From: Phoenicimicrobium sp964438695
Lineage (GTDB): Bacteria; Atribacterota; Phoenicimicrobiia; Phoenicimicrobiales; Phoenicimicrobiaceae
Reading direction: 5' to 3'
DNA: 47,699 nucleotides
Assembly: GCA_964438695.1 (NCBI GenBank)
Contig: CAYTKP010000004.1
Span: 1-47,699, forward strand
Shown: positions 8,606-17,459 of the stretch, in pieces
Layout: every line of letters starts with the position of its first letter
Numbering within the stretch: position 1 is the first letter of the stretch
Made by a program: the position numbers and the translations under genes
Notes under the pieces: generated by a model
What the model was told of the DNA's origin: nothing
The model's database searches: none
Seen by the model: only the letters and a program-made list of their open reading frames with translations

Positions 8606-9301
8606 TTAAAATAAAAATTTCCTTTTTAAAAAATTTTCAGCAATAATTATATCAAAAGGAGTAGTGATTTTGATATTTTCTTCTGAACCAATTATCATTT
8701 TTACTTTGTGACCATATCTTTCTACTATTGCCGCATCATCAGTAGTCCATAGTTTATCTTGGTAAGCCTTTTTATAGGCAGATAATATTATATCATATTT
8801 AAAAGATTGGGGAGTTTGGGCTCTCCAAATTTTTTCTCGATCAAGAGTTCCATTTATAAACATATACTTTTTGCTTTTTTTAATAGTATCCTTAACAGGG
8901 ATTGCTAATATAGCTGCACCATATTTTTGTGCTGCTTCTATTGAATCCTGAATAAGCTTTTCCTCTATAAGAGGTCGTGCACCATCATGAATTACCACAA
9001 TATCTGTATCTGCATCCAGAGCTTTAAGACCATTATAAACCGAATCCTGCCTTGTCTTGCCGCCCTCAACTAATTCCTGGATTTTGGTAAAATTATATTT
9101 TAAAATAATATCTTTTAAATACAAATCTTTCTCTTTACGATTAACTACAAGATAGATTCTCTCAATAAACTTACATTGTTCAAATTTTTCTAAGGTATAG
9201 GCTATTATCGGCTTGCCAAAAATAGGTATAAATGGCTTGCTTATTTTAGCATTCATTCTTCTGCCTAACCCAGCAGCCACAATTAAAGCCACAACTTTCA
9301 T
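8606..9301 (-). CDS. ispD: 2-C-methyl-D-erythritol 4-phosphate cytidylyltransferase
   Basis: IspD transfers CMP to methylerythritol phosphate, the third MEP step. The 231-residue protein begins with the nucleotide-binding loop IVAAGLGRRMNAKISKPF and also shows VEGGKTRQDSVYNGL, VIHDGARPL and WRAQTPQSFK, all typical of IspD. It is a single-domain form, not an IspDF fusion. The first gene of the ispDEF set, it follows the S55 protein gene after 94 bases. Confidence 0.95.
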   Translation of the reverse strand: MKVVALIVAAGLGRRMNAKISKPFIPIFGKPIIAYTLEKFEQCKFIERIYLVVNRKEKDLYLKDIILKYNFTKIQELVEGGKTRQDSVYNGLKALDADTDIVVIHDGARPLIEEKLIQDSIEAAQKYGAAILAIPVKDTIKKSKKYMFINGTLDREKIWRAQTPQSFKYDIILSAYKKAYQDKLWTTDDAAIVERYGHKVKMIIGSEENIKITTPFDIIIAENFLKRKFLF

Positions 9302-9395
9302 ATTCTTCCATCCAATTTACTAATTTGGAATCAAAATCCAGAATCTAATTCTCATTAATCTATAAACTATAAAACAACTAACCAGCGAACTAAAT

Positions 9396-11210
9396 TTAAT
9401 TTTCAACTGTAAAAGGAATTTCTAAGTATCCTTCTATAACCATATCAGTTTCAATCTTGGAAACCAGTGAATCCTTTAGTTCATCTTTCTTCTTTGAAAC
9501 ATTCTTGCTGATTACTTTTTGAGTTTTTTCTTCGGAAATTAATTTATCAGAATAAACTATTATTTCTCCAATAATTTGATTTCCTCTCGGTCTATCAGTA
9601 ATATCTTTCAAAATATCATCTAAACTTTTATAGATCTTTTTATTATTAACACTAATCTGATTTTTTTGTTGATTACCCGAATCTCCTCCGCCACTCACTA
9701 ATAATAAAGCCTCTCCCAAAGGTATATCAGAAGGTAGTTTAATAGTAAGAGTCTTTTCAATTAAATCCTGTCGAAAGGGTCTAATCCTAACTCGTGCTCT
9801 TAAATAATCTCCTGGTTTAAGAGATGATTTTTCTAAAATCACCTCTTCTATCCTACCAATTTTCTTTTTATCTTCTATTTTAACCTTAATATTTATCTGA
9901 TCCAGATTCACCGCTTCAAAATAGTTATTCATAATTAAATCTATAATTTCGGGTATTTCAGAAATGGCCTGAATAGCTATATCATTTGAACTGTAAAACA
10001 TATTTTCTCGCTTAAGATATTGCCCCTCTTTTAAGCCCCTCAATTCTATTACTATCTGACCAGTACCTTTGCCAATTCGATTTAGGGCATTATCTATTGC
10101 TTGCACCGTTATGGCAGATACCAAAGGTTCTAATAGATTAGGATCATCTATTAATTGAACACCCATTTGAAAAGATGATTTTGAACTCAAATTATCTACA
10201 TTTACCTTGAGGGGAATTATTCGGGGGAACGAACTAATTTCCCCCAGTATCCCCGCTTCTCTATCCTGGGTTACCTTTCCGACCAAATTTAAAGGAGCAC
10301 CTAACTTAAAAGGCATAACTATATTAGGCAAACTATGATAAATATATACCGAAGAAAGAAGGAAGGAAACATCTCCTTTCTTTAAAAAAGGATGCCCTAG
10401 GGCCAATATTTTATTTCCCTCTCGATAAGTTACTGTGCCAATAGAAGTAATATTAACATCACCCCGACTCAGCTGTATTCCTATTGCTGAACCAGCTTCA
10501 ATTCTTTGAAAAGAAACCTCTCCTACTTCCTGAAGGTTTATCTCCTTTAAACCATAAGGTCCCTGAACAGCTTTTAAGTTATACTTTTTTAATGAATTAC
10601 TTAGGAAGTTAAAAGATCTATCTTTGAGGCCACTTACCATAACTGAGGAAGTTGTGGGATATACCGGCTTTTTAAATGGATATTTTCCAAATAAAGAATG
10701 TTCAGTTTTAGTTTGAAAATCAAATATTTTTAGCATTTCTTGAATGGGAGTTAAAAGACAAAGGTTATGTTCACTCATTTCCCAAGCATAAGAAACAGCC
10801 CCCACTAATCTGCCATCTATATAGACCGGACTGCCACTCATCCCTTCAGATATACCACCACCTGTCTCAATTCTATCTCCACTTAAATAGGCTAGAATAA
10901 AATTATCAATTCCTTCTTCTCCTTTTATTATATCTACAATATCAACCTGAAAATTCTCTATTTTGGTTCCCCGAAAAACAGTCTTGCCTATTCCTTTCAT
11001 ACCTGGTTTTACTTCTGAAATAGACATAAACAGATTATTTGAAAAGACCGTGTGCACACTCAGACAAAATAAAACTAAGAAAACCAAAACAAACTTTATA
11101 AATAAGATTGTCAGGGGAGTAAATTCCCCTAAAACCCCTCTATGCCTTTTGTTAATTCTTTCCATTTTAGTGACACCATTCCTGCTTCTGATAAACTGGT
11201 TAGAATCCAT
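9396..11210 (-). CDS. SpoIVB-type (peptidase S55) exported protein
   Basis: A 604-residue protein. A membrane or signal helix (about 31-56) is followed by ISEVKPGMKGIGKTVFRG and, at residues 118-134, GGISEGMSGSPVYIDGR, the serine motif of the S55 family whose founder is the sporulation protease SpoIVB. ILALGHPFLKKGD further on may hold a catalytic His. The remaining 300 residues are mostly beta and unknown to me. I saw no sporulation gene, so a housekeeping envelope role is more likely. The first 30 residues are basic and partly encoded by a short palindromic repeat (11105-11143). ATG 11210 has a poorly spaced ribosome site, and ATG 11165 (residue 16) is an alternative; the repeat is translated in either case. 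Confidence 0.75.
   Translation of the reverse strand: MDSNQFIRSRNGVTKMERINKRHRGVLGEFTPLTILFIKFVLVFLVLFCLSVHTVFSNNLFMSISEVKPGMKGIGKTVFRGTKIENFQVDIVDIIKGEEGIDNFILAYLSGDRIETGGGISEGMSGSPVYIDGRLVGAVSYAWEMSEHNLCLLTPIQEMLKIFDFQTKTEHSLFGKYPFKKPVYPTTSSVMVSGLKDRSFNFLSNSLKKYNLKAVQGPYGLKEINLQEVGEVSFQRIEAGSAIGIQLSRGDVNITSIGTVTYREGNKILALGHPFLKKGDVSFLLSSVYIYHSLPNIVMPFKLGAPLNLVGKVTQDREAGILGEISSFPRIIPLKVNVDNLSSKSSFQMGVQLIDDPNLLEPLVSAITVQAIDNALNRIGKGTGQIVIELRGLKEGQYLKRENMFYSSNDIAIQAISEIPEIIDLIMNNYFEAVNLDQINIKVKIEDKKKIGRIEEVILEKSSLKPGDYLRARVRIRPFRQDLIEKTLTIKLPSDIPLGEALLLVSGGGDSGNQQKNQISVNNKKIYKSLDDILKDITDRPRGNQIIGEIIVYSDKLISEEKTQKVISKNVSKKKDELKDSLVSKIETDMVIEGYLEIPFTVEN
11105..11143. repeat. short palindromic element with AGGGGA/TCCCCT stem, copy 1 (inside the S55 gene)
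   Basis: The plus strand reads GATTGTCAGGGGAGTAAATT followed by CCCCTAAAACCCC. It has an AGGGG / CCCCT stem. Near-identical copies are at 36907-36948 and 37904-37937. Here it is translated as about residues 23-36 of the S55 protein, just before its membrane helix. Confidence 0.6.
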
Positions 11211-11234
11211 TCCTTATTCAAGAAAAAATTTATT

Positions 11235-11270
11235 TTAGAACATCGGATTTTTTGAAATTCTGATGTTCTA
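11235..11270. repeat. palindrome with GAAATTC core, copy 1
   Basis: A 36-bp near-perfect inverted repeat: left arm TTAGAACATCGGATTT and right arm AATTCTGATGTTCTAA around TTTGA. Related copies at 28282-28317 and 37731-37771 keep ATTTTTTGAAATTC and the flanking ATC / GAT or similar bases. It lies between mreB and the S55 gene. Confidence 0.55.
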
Positions 11271-11368
11271 AGATAGTAATACTAACGACTATATACTATA
11301 TTAACTGGCCAAGCGGGTAACCGGTGAACTGGTTAACTAAATGCTAACAGCCATTCACCATCTACTAT

Positions 11369-12385
11369 TTACTTGTAAGTCTTTACCAGCCCGCTTTTTA
11401 TTATATGTAGGTTATCTAAAACCTTCCCTGCTCCTAATGCTACAGAGGAAATTGGATTTTCCGCTAAATAAGTAGGTATTCCGGTTACCTCGGTGAATAG
11501 TCGATCAAAATTTCTTAATAGAGCCCCGCCTCCGGTAAGGATAATTCCTTTATCAGCAATATCAGCCGCCAATTCAGGAGGAGTTTTTTCCAAAACTGCT
11601 TTAGCTCCCTCTATTATTATTTTTAATGAAGCAGAAATAGCCTTTAACACTTCATTGGAACCGAGAGAAATACTTTTGGGTAAACCAGATATCAAATCTC
11701 TCCCCCTGATTTCCGTGAATAATTCCTCTTCTAATTCCATTGCTGTACCAATTTCAATTTTTAGAGTTTCGGCAGTCTTTTCACCAATCATTAAATTATA
11801 TTTGTTTTTAATGTACTTAATAATATTTTCATCAAAATCATTACTGGCTACTCTCAATGATTCACTAACTACAATTCCGCCAAGAGAAATAACTGCTATA
11901 TCAGAAGTTCCTCCTCCAATATCAATAATCATATTACCATAAGGTTCACTGATATCTAATCCTGCTCCAATAGCTGCTGCCATTGGTTCTTCGATTAAAT
12001 AGGCTTTTCTTGCCCCCGCTTGCATAGCAGCTTCTAAAGCCGCTCTTTTCTCTACTTCGGTTCCTCCAGAGGGTACACAAATTACTACCTGTGGTCGAAA
12101 TACCTTACTATTACCACATACTTTCCTTATGAAATAACTCAGCATCTTTTCTGTTATTTCATAATCAGCAATTACTCCGCTCTTCATAGGCTGAATAGCA
12201 ATTATATTTCCTGGCGTTTTACCAATCATATTCTTCGCCTCTTCACCTACTGCCAAGACCTTTCCACTATCTTGGAAAATAGATACTACTGAAGGTTCCT
12301 GAAGCACAATCCCTTTTCCCTTCATATAAATTATGACACTTACAGTCCCTAAATCTATACCTAAGCTTCTATCCATCCCCAGCAT
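11369..12385 (-). CDS. mreB: rod shape-determining actin homologue MreB
   Basis: MreB forms filaments under the inner membrane that guide the cell-wall elongation complex. The 338-residue protein shows the actin-fold phosphate loops GIDLGTVSV and MIIDIGGGTSDIAVISLGG, LIEEPMAAAIGAGL and ILTGGGALLRNFD, all typical of MreB/Mbl. The frame extends to 12412, but ATG 12383-12385 follows GGGAGGAG. It stands alone, about 25 kb from mreD, mrdA and rodA, and mreC is not in the window. Upstream lies a short repeat of about 120 bp that includes TATAAT. Confidence 0.95.
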   Translation of the reverse strand: MLGMDRSLGIDLGTVSVIIYMKGKGIVLQEPSVVSIFQDSGKVLAVGEEAKNMIGKTPGNIIAIQPMKSGVIADYEITEKMLSYFIRKVCGNSKVFRPQVVICVPSGGTEVEKRAALEAAMQAGARKAYLIEEPMAAAIGAGLDISEPYGNMIIDIGGGTSDIAVISLGGIVVSESLRVASNDFDENIIKYIKNKYNLMIGEKTAETLKIEIGTAMELEEELFTEIRGRDLISGLPKSISLGSNEVLKAISASLKIIIEGAKAVLEKTPPELAADIADKGIILTGGGALLRNFDRLFTEVTGIPTYLAENPISSVALGAGKVLDNLHIIKSGLVKTYK

Positions 12386-12413
12386 ATTCTTTCTCCTCCC
12401 TTTTCTGGTCATT

Positions 12414-12541
12414 GGTGAATAGTCGTTAGACGTTAGTTAAAATTTTTTTTAAAACTTATTAGTTATCTAATTATAGTTACACAATTTTTTGCTTTTATTT
12501 GATATAAACTAAATACTATTCACTAAATACTAACGACTATA
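12414..12541. repeat. MITE-like element, short form, copy 1
   Basis: About 120 bp between murA and mreB. It matches 15014-15132 along most of its length (TTAGTTATCTA, ATTATAGTT, TTTTATTT) and has ends of the ATAGTCGTTAG / CTAACGACTAT type shared with the long elements. On the minus strand it holds AACTATAATTAG, a possible -10 box pointing into mreB, without a convincing -35. Confidence 0.6.
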
Positions 12542-13804
12542 TTATTCTTTTACTCGATAAATATCTGCTCCCAAAGAAGTTAATTTTTCCTCTAATTTCA
12601 CATATCCTCTATCTAAATGATATATTCTACTCAATTCAGTAGTTCCTTCCGCTACTAAACCAGCTAACACCAGTGCCGCCCCTCCTCTTAAATCAGAGGC
12701 CATTACGGGAGCAGCACTTAATTTTTCTACACCTTTAACGATAGCACTATGTCCTTCAATTTTAATATCCGCCCCCATTCTTATCATATCACCGGTATGA
12801 GTAAACCTATTCTCAAATACAGTTTCAGTAATAACACTGGTCCCCTTTGCTACACAAGCCAAAGCTGTAAATTGAGGCTGCATATCCGTGGGAAATCCAG
12901 GAAATGGTAAAGTTTTAATATCCACAGCATTAACTCTATTTGGTCCTATTACCCTGATTGAATTCTTATTTAATTTAACTTTCACTCCAGCCTCTTCTAA
13001 TTTCACTATTACAGGCTTTAGTAATAAAGGGTCAATTTTTTCTATTAAGATATCTCCTCCTGTTATAGCTGCTGCTATCATATATGTTCCTGCTTCTATT
13101 CGGTCAGAAATTATATTGTAATCAATTCCCTTTAATTTTTTTACCCCTTTTATGGTAATCAAGTCAGTCCCTAAACCCTCTATTTTCGCTCCCATCTTTA
13201 TTAAAAAATTTCCTAATTCAACTACTTCCGGATCCTTAGCAGCATTTTCTATCTTAGTAACTCCTTCAGCCAGAGAAGAAGCCATCATTATATTCTCGGT
13301 TGCCCCCAGGCTAGGAAAATCCAAATATATATCATCACCCTTTAATTCATTAACCTCTGCTTCAATATAGCCTTTTTCCATCTCGACCTTAGCACCCAAA
13401 ACTTCAAAACCTTTTATGTGAAAATCAACTGGACGAGCACCGATAGAGCAGCCACCTGGTAAAGATATTTTCGCTCTTTTTAAACGAGCTAAAAGTGGCC
13501 CCATAACCAAAAAAGAAGCCCTCATCTTCTTTACCAGATCATAAGGTGCTTCATAATTATTAAAACTATTGGAATCAATATGAAGTGTATCCTCTCCTCT
13601 CCATTCGACTTTAACACCTAGTCTCCTTATTACCTCAGCCATAATATCGACATCAGTAAGACGAGGGACATTTCTCAAAATACATAACTCTTTAGTTAAT
13701 AGACTAGCCGCCATAATAGATAAGGCAGAATTTTTCGCTCCCGCTATTTCAACACTGCCTTTTAACTTTTTTCCCCCACTAATAATAAATTTCTCTGAAT
13801 CCAA
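12542..13804 (-). CDS. murA: UDP-N-acetylglucosamine 1-carboxyvinyltransferase
   Basis: MurA transfers enolpyruvate from PEP to UDP-GlcNAc, the first committed peptidoglycan step. The 420-residue protein shows AGAKNSALSIMAASLL (Lys24 and Asn25), the active loop PGGCSIGARPVDFHI with Cys119, and FPTDMQPQFTALA. Cys at the loop position suggests the usual fosfomycin-sensitive type. It is adjacent to mreB in the same orientation, separated by a repeat element. Confidence 0.97.
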   Translation of the reverse strand: MDSEKFIISGGKKLKGSVEIAGAKNSALSIMAASLLTKELCILRNVPRLTDVDIMAEVIRRLGVKVEWRGEDTLHIDSNSFNNYEAPYDLVKKMRASFLVMGPLLARLKRAKISLPGGCSIGARPVDFHIKGFEVLGAKVEMEKGYIEAEVNELKGDDIYLDFPSLGATENIMMASSLAEGVTKIENAAKDPEVVELGNFLIKMGAKIEGLGTDLITIKGVKKLKGIDYNIISDRIEAGTYMIAAAITGGDILIEKIDPLLLKPVIVKLEEAGVKVKLNKNSIRVIGPNRVNAVDIKTLPFPGFPTDMQPQFTALACVAKGTSVITETVFENRFTHTGDMIRMGADIKIEGHSAIVKGVEKLSAAPVMASDLRGGAALVLAGLVAEGTTELSRIYHLDRGYVKLEEKLTSLGADIYRVKE

Positions 13805-13965
13805 TTTTTTCCTCCCAACTAAGCTCCTGATTTTTATTCGATAATATTGTAACTTTCTTTGCTTGTAATATACACCTGCGCCTATATGCTAAACACTATA
13901 CGCTCTACGCTACCTAATATTCTGATTTCTTTTCTTTCTCCTTTACTATCTACTATCCACTAAGA

Positions 13966-14997
13966 CTAACTAACAACTAATTTAATATTTTCTTTAAAGG
14001 GTTTCTTGATAATCCCTTTTTCAGTAATAATGGCCTCTACATAACGATTAGGAGTAAGATCAAAAGCAGGATTAAAAACCTTTACCCCTATAGGGGCTAT
14101 CTGTTTTCCTAAAATTTTAGTAACTTCCTGAGGATCTCGCTCCTCAATAGGAATTTCATCCCCTGATTCCAAAGAAGTATCTATAGTTGATAAAGGAGCA
14201 GCTACTAAAAAAGGGACAGAATTCTCTTTAGCTAATACTGATAAAGAATAAGTACCAATCTTATTGGCTATATCACCATTAAGGGCAATACGGTCCGCTC
14301 CTACTATAACTAAATTCACTTTATTTTTTAACATTAAAAAACCAGCCATATTATCTGTAATTAAGGTAAAAGGTATTCTCTCCTGCATCAATTCCCAAGC
14401 TGTAAGTCTAGCTCCTTGTAAAACAGGCCTGGTTTCATCGACATAAACGTGTATTCTCTTTCCCTCTGCAAAAGCAGCTCGAATTACACCCAAAGCTGTA
14501 CCATAATCTGCGGTGGCTAAAGCCCCAGCATTACAATGAGTTAAAATATTGTCTCCGTCTCTTATAAGTGTAGCCCCATACCTCCCGATAGTTTTATTTA
14601 TTTCCACATCTTCCTGCTCAATATTTTTTGCTTCCTGTAAAACTAAGTCTTTTAATTTAAAAAGATTCGTATCTCTCTTGATCTTTATTAACTTCATTAT
14701 CTTATCTAAAGCCCAAAATAAATTGACAGCAGTAGGGCGAGAACAGCTTAAACAGTCTCTTGCTTTTTCCATATCCTTAATAAATTTTTCATAACTCTTC
14801 GCTTTCGAAGAATTAGCCGCCAAAGCCATACCATAGGCAGCAGCTACTCCAATAGCTGGGGCACCTCTAATCTTCATCTTTCTAATCGCCTCAGCTACTT
14901 CTTGATAATTAGAACAATTAATTACTTCAAACTTTAAGGGAAGTTTTCTTTGGTCAATTAAAAAAACCTTCCCTTCTTTCCATTCTATAGTTTTCAT
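13966..14997 (-). CDS. mtnA: S-methyl-5-thioribose-1-phosphate isomerase
   Basis: MtnA converts methylthioribose 1-phosphate to methylthioribulose 1-phosphate in methionine salvage. The 343-residue protein shows MKIRGAPAIG, ILTHCNAGALATADYGTALG with catalytic Cys155, and VGADRIALNGDIANKIGTY with Asp235. The spacing matches B. subtilis MtnA (Cys160, Asp240), which separates it from the related eIF2B subunits. The phosphorylase two genes upstream could make its substrate. The TAG stop (13966-13968) lies in a CTAACTAACAACTAA stretch resembling the recurring repeat ends. Confidence 0.93.
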   Translation of the reverse strand: MKTIEWKEGKVFLIDQRKLPLKFEVINCSNYQEVAEAIRKMKIRGAPAIGVAAAYGMALAANSSKAKSYEKFIKDMEKARDCLSCSRPTAVNLFWALDKIMKLIKIKRDTNLFKLKDLVLQEAKNIEQEDVEINKTIGRYGATLIRDGDNILTHCNAGALATADYGTALGVIRAAFAEGKRIHVYVDETRPVLQGARLTAWELMQERIPFTLITDNMAGFLMLKNKVNLVIVGADRIALNGDIANKIGTYSLSVLAKENSVPFLVAAPLSTIDTSLESGDEIPIEERDPQEVTKILGKQIAPIGVKVFNPAFDLTPNRYVEAIITEKGIIKKPFKENIKLVVS

Positions 14998-15013
14998 CTT
15001 CCCCTCTTCCTTT

Positions 15014-15132
15014 ATAGTCGTTAGTTAAATTCTTTGTAAAAACTTTTTAGTTATCTAAATTATAGTTGCACGGGTTTTCGTTTTTATTTAATACTATCAA
15101 GATTGTTAAGTGACTATTTATTAAATACTATT
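15014..15132. repeat. MITE-like element, short form, copy 2
   Basis: About 120 bp between the small membrane protein gene and mtnA, matching 12414-12541 in sequence and orientation. As in that copy, the minus strand carries GCAACTATAATTTAG, a possible -10 box pointing into the next gene, here mtnA. No reading frame is visible. Confidence 0.55.
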
Positions 15133-15588
15133 TTAAATAAAACTAATTACGCCTAAACTAGCTAAAGTAACCAGTATTCCGGCAATCAAAATTCCTCCTA
15201 CTATAACAGGAAAAGCATACCAAAATCTTACTCCAAAGACAAATGCGGCAACTGAACCAGTCCAAGCTCCGGTTAGCGGTAGGGGAATTGCCACGAAAAA
15301 TAATAAAAATACAGCCCCGTACTTCTCATATTTTTCTTCATGCCGGCGAGTTCTTCTAAATAGCCATTGAAAAAATTTATTAAATAAAGACCATTGGCAT
15401 AAATACTCTGAAAAAGGTTTTAAATATAATAATAAAAAAACTGCCGGTACTATATTCCCCAACACGGCAAAGATATAAGCTTGAAACACGGACATTTTAT
15501 AAATTGCTAAAGCTAAAGGGATCGCCCCTCTTAATTCAGTAAGGGGTAAAGCAGAGAGAAAAGCTACCCTTAAACCATTACTAATCAA
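15133..15588 (-). CDS. small multidrug export-like membrane protein (Sm_multidrug_ex)
   Basis: A 151-residue membrane protein with about four hydrophobic segments. The N-terminus LPLTELRGAIPLALAIYKM and the later LFFVAIPLPLTGAWTGSVAA match the putative small multidrug export family (Pfam Sm_multidrug_ex). Despite the name, transport of drugs by the family is poorly supported. It overlaps the end of the phosphorylase gene by 8 bases, so the two are translated together; functional coupling is unknown. Confidence 0.8.
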   Translation of the reverse strand: MISNGLRVAFLSALPLTELRGAIPLALAIYKMSVFQAYIFAVLGNIVPAVFLLLYLKPFSEYLCQWSLFNKFFQWLFRRTRRHEEKYEKYGAVFLLFFVAIPLPLTGAWTGSVAAFVFGVRFWYAFPVIVGGILIAGILVTLASLGVISFI

Positions 15589-16405
15589 TTTTCTCGATTA
15601 CCTTCTTTACTAATTTAGTCATAATTGGTTCTGTTTTAGAGGCAGCTTCCAAAATTTCTTCTACGCTAGTTTTAACTATTACTCCATCTACAGCTAAATC
15701 GGTGATACATGAAATTCCCAAGACTTTCATCCCCATATGATTGGCAACTATGACTTCTGGAACCGTAGACATCCCTACTGCATCTGCCCCAATTTTTATT
15801 AAAAATCTATACTCTGCAGGTGTTTCCAAAGTAGGGCCAGTTAAGCCTACATATATCCCTTGATGTAATTTAATTTTTTCCTCTGCTGCTACCCTTAAGG
15901 CTAACTCCATAAGCTGTCGATTGTATGCCTCAGACATATCTGGAAATCTTGGTCCCAATTCTTCGTCATTAGGACCAATTAAAGGGTTGTTGCCGAATAA
16001 ATTTATATGATCAGTGATAAGCATTAAATCTCCTCTTTTAAAGAAGCGATTCATCCCCCCTGCTGCATTCGAAATAATAATTGTATCTGCCCCCAACTTT
16101 TTCATAACCCTCACTGGAAAAGTTATTTCCTGTAAACTATAACCTTCGTAATAGTGAAACCTTCCTTGCATAGCAACTACTTCTTTATTCCCTAATTTTC
16201 CCAAAACCAGATTCCCGCTATGACTCTGAACCGTAGAAATAGGAAAATTAGGTATATCCTTATAAGGGATAATTTCTTTTTCCTCAATATCTTCAGCTAA
16301 TCCTCCCAATCCAGTTCCTAAAATAAGGGCAATCGTTGGTCTAACCTTACTCTTTCTATTAATATATTCCACACTTTCTGTAATCTCTGCTTTTAAATTT
16401 ATCAT
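15581..16405 (-). CDS. purine nucleoside phosphorylase (PNP/MTAP family), possible MTA phosphorylase
   Basis: A trimeric-type nucleoside phosphorylase of 274 residues that splits purine nucleosides with phosphate. It shows LGTGLGGLAE (phosphate loop), QGRFHYYEGY, ISNAAGGMN (111-119), GPNDEELGPRFPDMSEAY, LTGPTLETPAE (Glu194, matching human PNP Glu201) and GISCITDLA. At Asp236 human PNP has Asn243, which reads the 6-oxo group of guanine and hypoxanthine. Asp there favours 6-amino purines, as in MTA phosphorylase. With mtnA downstream, 5'-methylthioadenosine is a likely substrate. This is inference; the rest of the protein looks PNP-like, so broad specificity is possible. Confidence 0.85.
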   Translation of the reverse strand: MINLKAEITESVEYINRKSKVRPTIALILGTGLGGLAEDIEEKEIIPYKDIPNFPISTVQSHSGNLVLGKLGNKEVVAMQGRFHYYEGYSLQEITFPVRVMKKLGADTIIISNAAGGMNRFFKRGDLMLITDHINLFGNNPLIGPNDEELGPRFPDMSEAYNRQLMELALRVAAEEKIKLHQGIYVGLTGPTLETPAEYRFLIKIGADAVGMSTVPEVIVANHMGMKVLGISCITDLAVDGVIVKTSVEEILEAASKTEPIMTKLVKKVIEKID

Positions 16406-16506
16406 TTCTATTATCCCTCCTAATTGATTTTACTTAACCAATTGCCTAGTTTACCAGTCTACCGGTCAATAGGGCAGGTAGCCCACCATTGCTTCCTTCA
16501 ACCAAC

Positions 16507-17409
16507 TTATGTTCGCGGAAACGCTCTATAATATTCCTCTTTAATCCACTTTCTGCTTACATGAGTATAAATCTGGGTAGTAGAAATATCTGAATGCCCT
16601 AACATTTCCTGAACCGATCTTAAATCAGCCCCATTTTCCAATAGATGAGTAGCTAAAGTATGTCTTAAGGTATGGGGAGTAACTTTTTTATTCAGCCCTG
16701 CTTTCTTTGCATATTGTTTTATTAAATAAAAAACCCCCTGTCGTGAAAGCTTTTTCCCTCTATTATTTAGGAATAAAGTTGCCTCTTTAGGGTCTTTAAC
16801 TAATTTTCCTCTAACTTTTCTAAGGTATAAAATTAAAGACTGATTAGCTTCCTTCCCAAAAGGAATTATTCGTTCCTTAGAACCTTTTCCTAAACATCTT
16901 AACATCTGGTTTTCCACATTTATATCATTAATCCTCAAGTTGATCAATTCTGATACTCTCATTCCGGTAGCATAAAGTAATTCCAGAATTGCCTTATCTC
17001 TTTGCCCTAAATCTCCCTGAAAATTGCTATCAGCCAATAAAATATTTATCTCTCTTAGACTTAAAATTTGTGGAAGTCTTTTACTTACTCGAGGAAATTC
17101 AATTAAACTACTAATATCTTCCTTAATAAAACTTTCCACTAACATAAAACGATAAAATACTTTTATAGCAACTAAATTTCTGGAAATCGAATTAATTTCT
17201 AAGCCATCTCTTTTTAGATAAGCAAAATAATTATTAATTAATTCTTTACTAGTATGATTAAAAGATCTTATCTTATTTTCTTTTAAAAAATTAATATATT
17301 TAATTAGATCATATCTATACGCAATTATGGTATTTTTTGCTAGCCCTCTTTCCACAAGCAAATAATCCAAAAAATACTCTAAAATCTCTTCTAATTTTTT
17401 TTTATTCAT
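16507..17409 (-). CDS. xerD: tyrosine recombinase XerD/XerC
   Basis: Xer recombinases resolve chromosome dimers at dif. From ATG 17409 the protein has exactly 300 residues, the usual Xer length. It has a SAM-like N-domain (about 1-100) and a catalytic domain with Arg151 (ATGMRVSELINLR), Lys175 (GKGSKERIIPFG), H246-x-x-R249 (PHTLRH), His272 (LGHSD) and Tyr281 (TTQIYTHVS). A frame extended to 17520 adds 37 residues encoded by a palindromic repeat and by the end of the previous gene; these are not part of the protein. The ribosome site before ATG 17409 is weak. XerC and XerD cannot be told apart firmly, but the ending resembles XerD. Confidence 0.92.
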   Translation of the reverse strand: MNKKKLEEILEYFLDYLLVERGLAKNTIIAYRYDLIKYINFLKENKIRSFNHTSKELINNYFAYLKRDGLEINSISRNLVAIKVFYRFMLVESFIKEDISSLIEFPRVSKRLPQILSLREINILLADSNFQGDLGQRDKAILELLYATGMRVSELINLRINDINVENQMLRCLGKGSKERIIPFGKEANQSLILYLRKVRGKLVKDPKEATLFLNNRGKKLSRQGVFYLIKQYAKKAGLNKKVTPHTLRHTLATHLLENGADLRSVQEMLGHSDISTTQIYTHVSRKWIKEEYYRAFPRT

Positions 17410-17424
17410 TTTACCAATAAATTT

Positions 17425-17459
17425 ATGTAAAAAAAGGTGCCAGGCACTTTTTTTTACAT
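17425..17459. repeat. REP-like palindrome, locus 1
   Basis: A 35-bp palindrome: ATGTAAAAAAAGGTGCC, a central A, and GGCACTTTTTTTTACAT. It lies between the stop codon of the TonB-like/DUF3048 gene (17460-17462) and xerD. The GC core with A and T runs on both sides could also act as a terminator in both directions. It belongs to the family that flanks the RAYT gene at 46697. Confidence 0.85.

Noticed and set aside
17425..17459. Treating the 35-bp palindromes only as intrinsic terminators
   Set aside because: They could end transcription, but the same sequence recurs at seven loci, as doublets and beside a RAYT gene, which a plain terminator would not explain.
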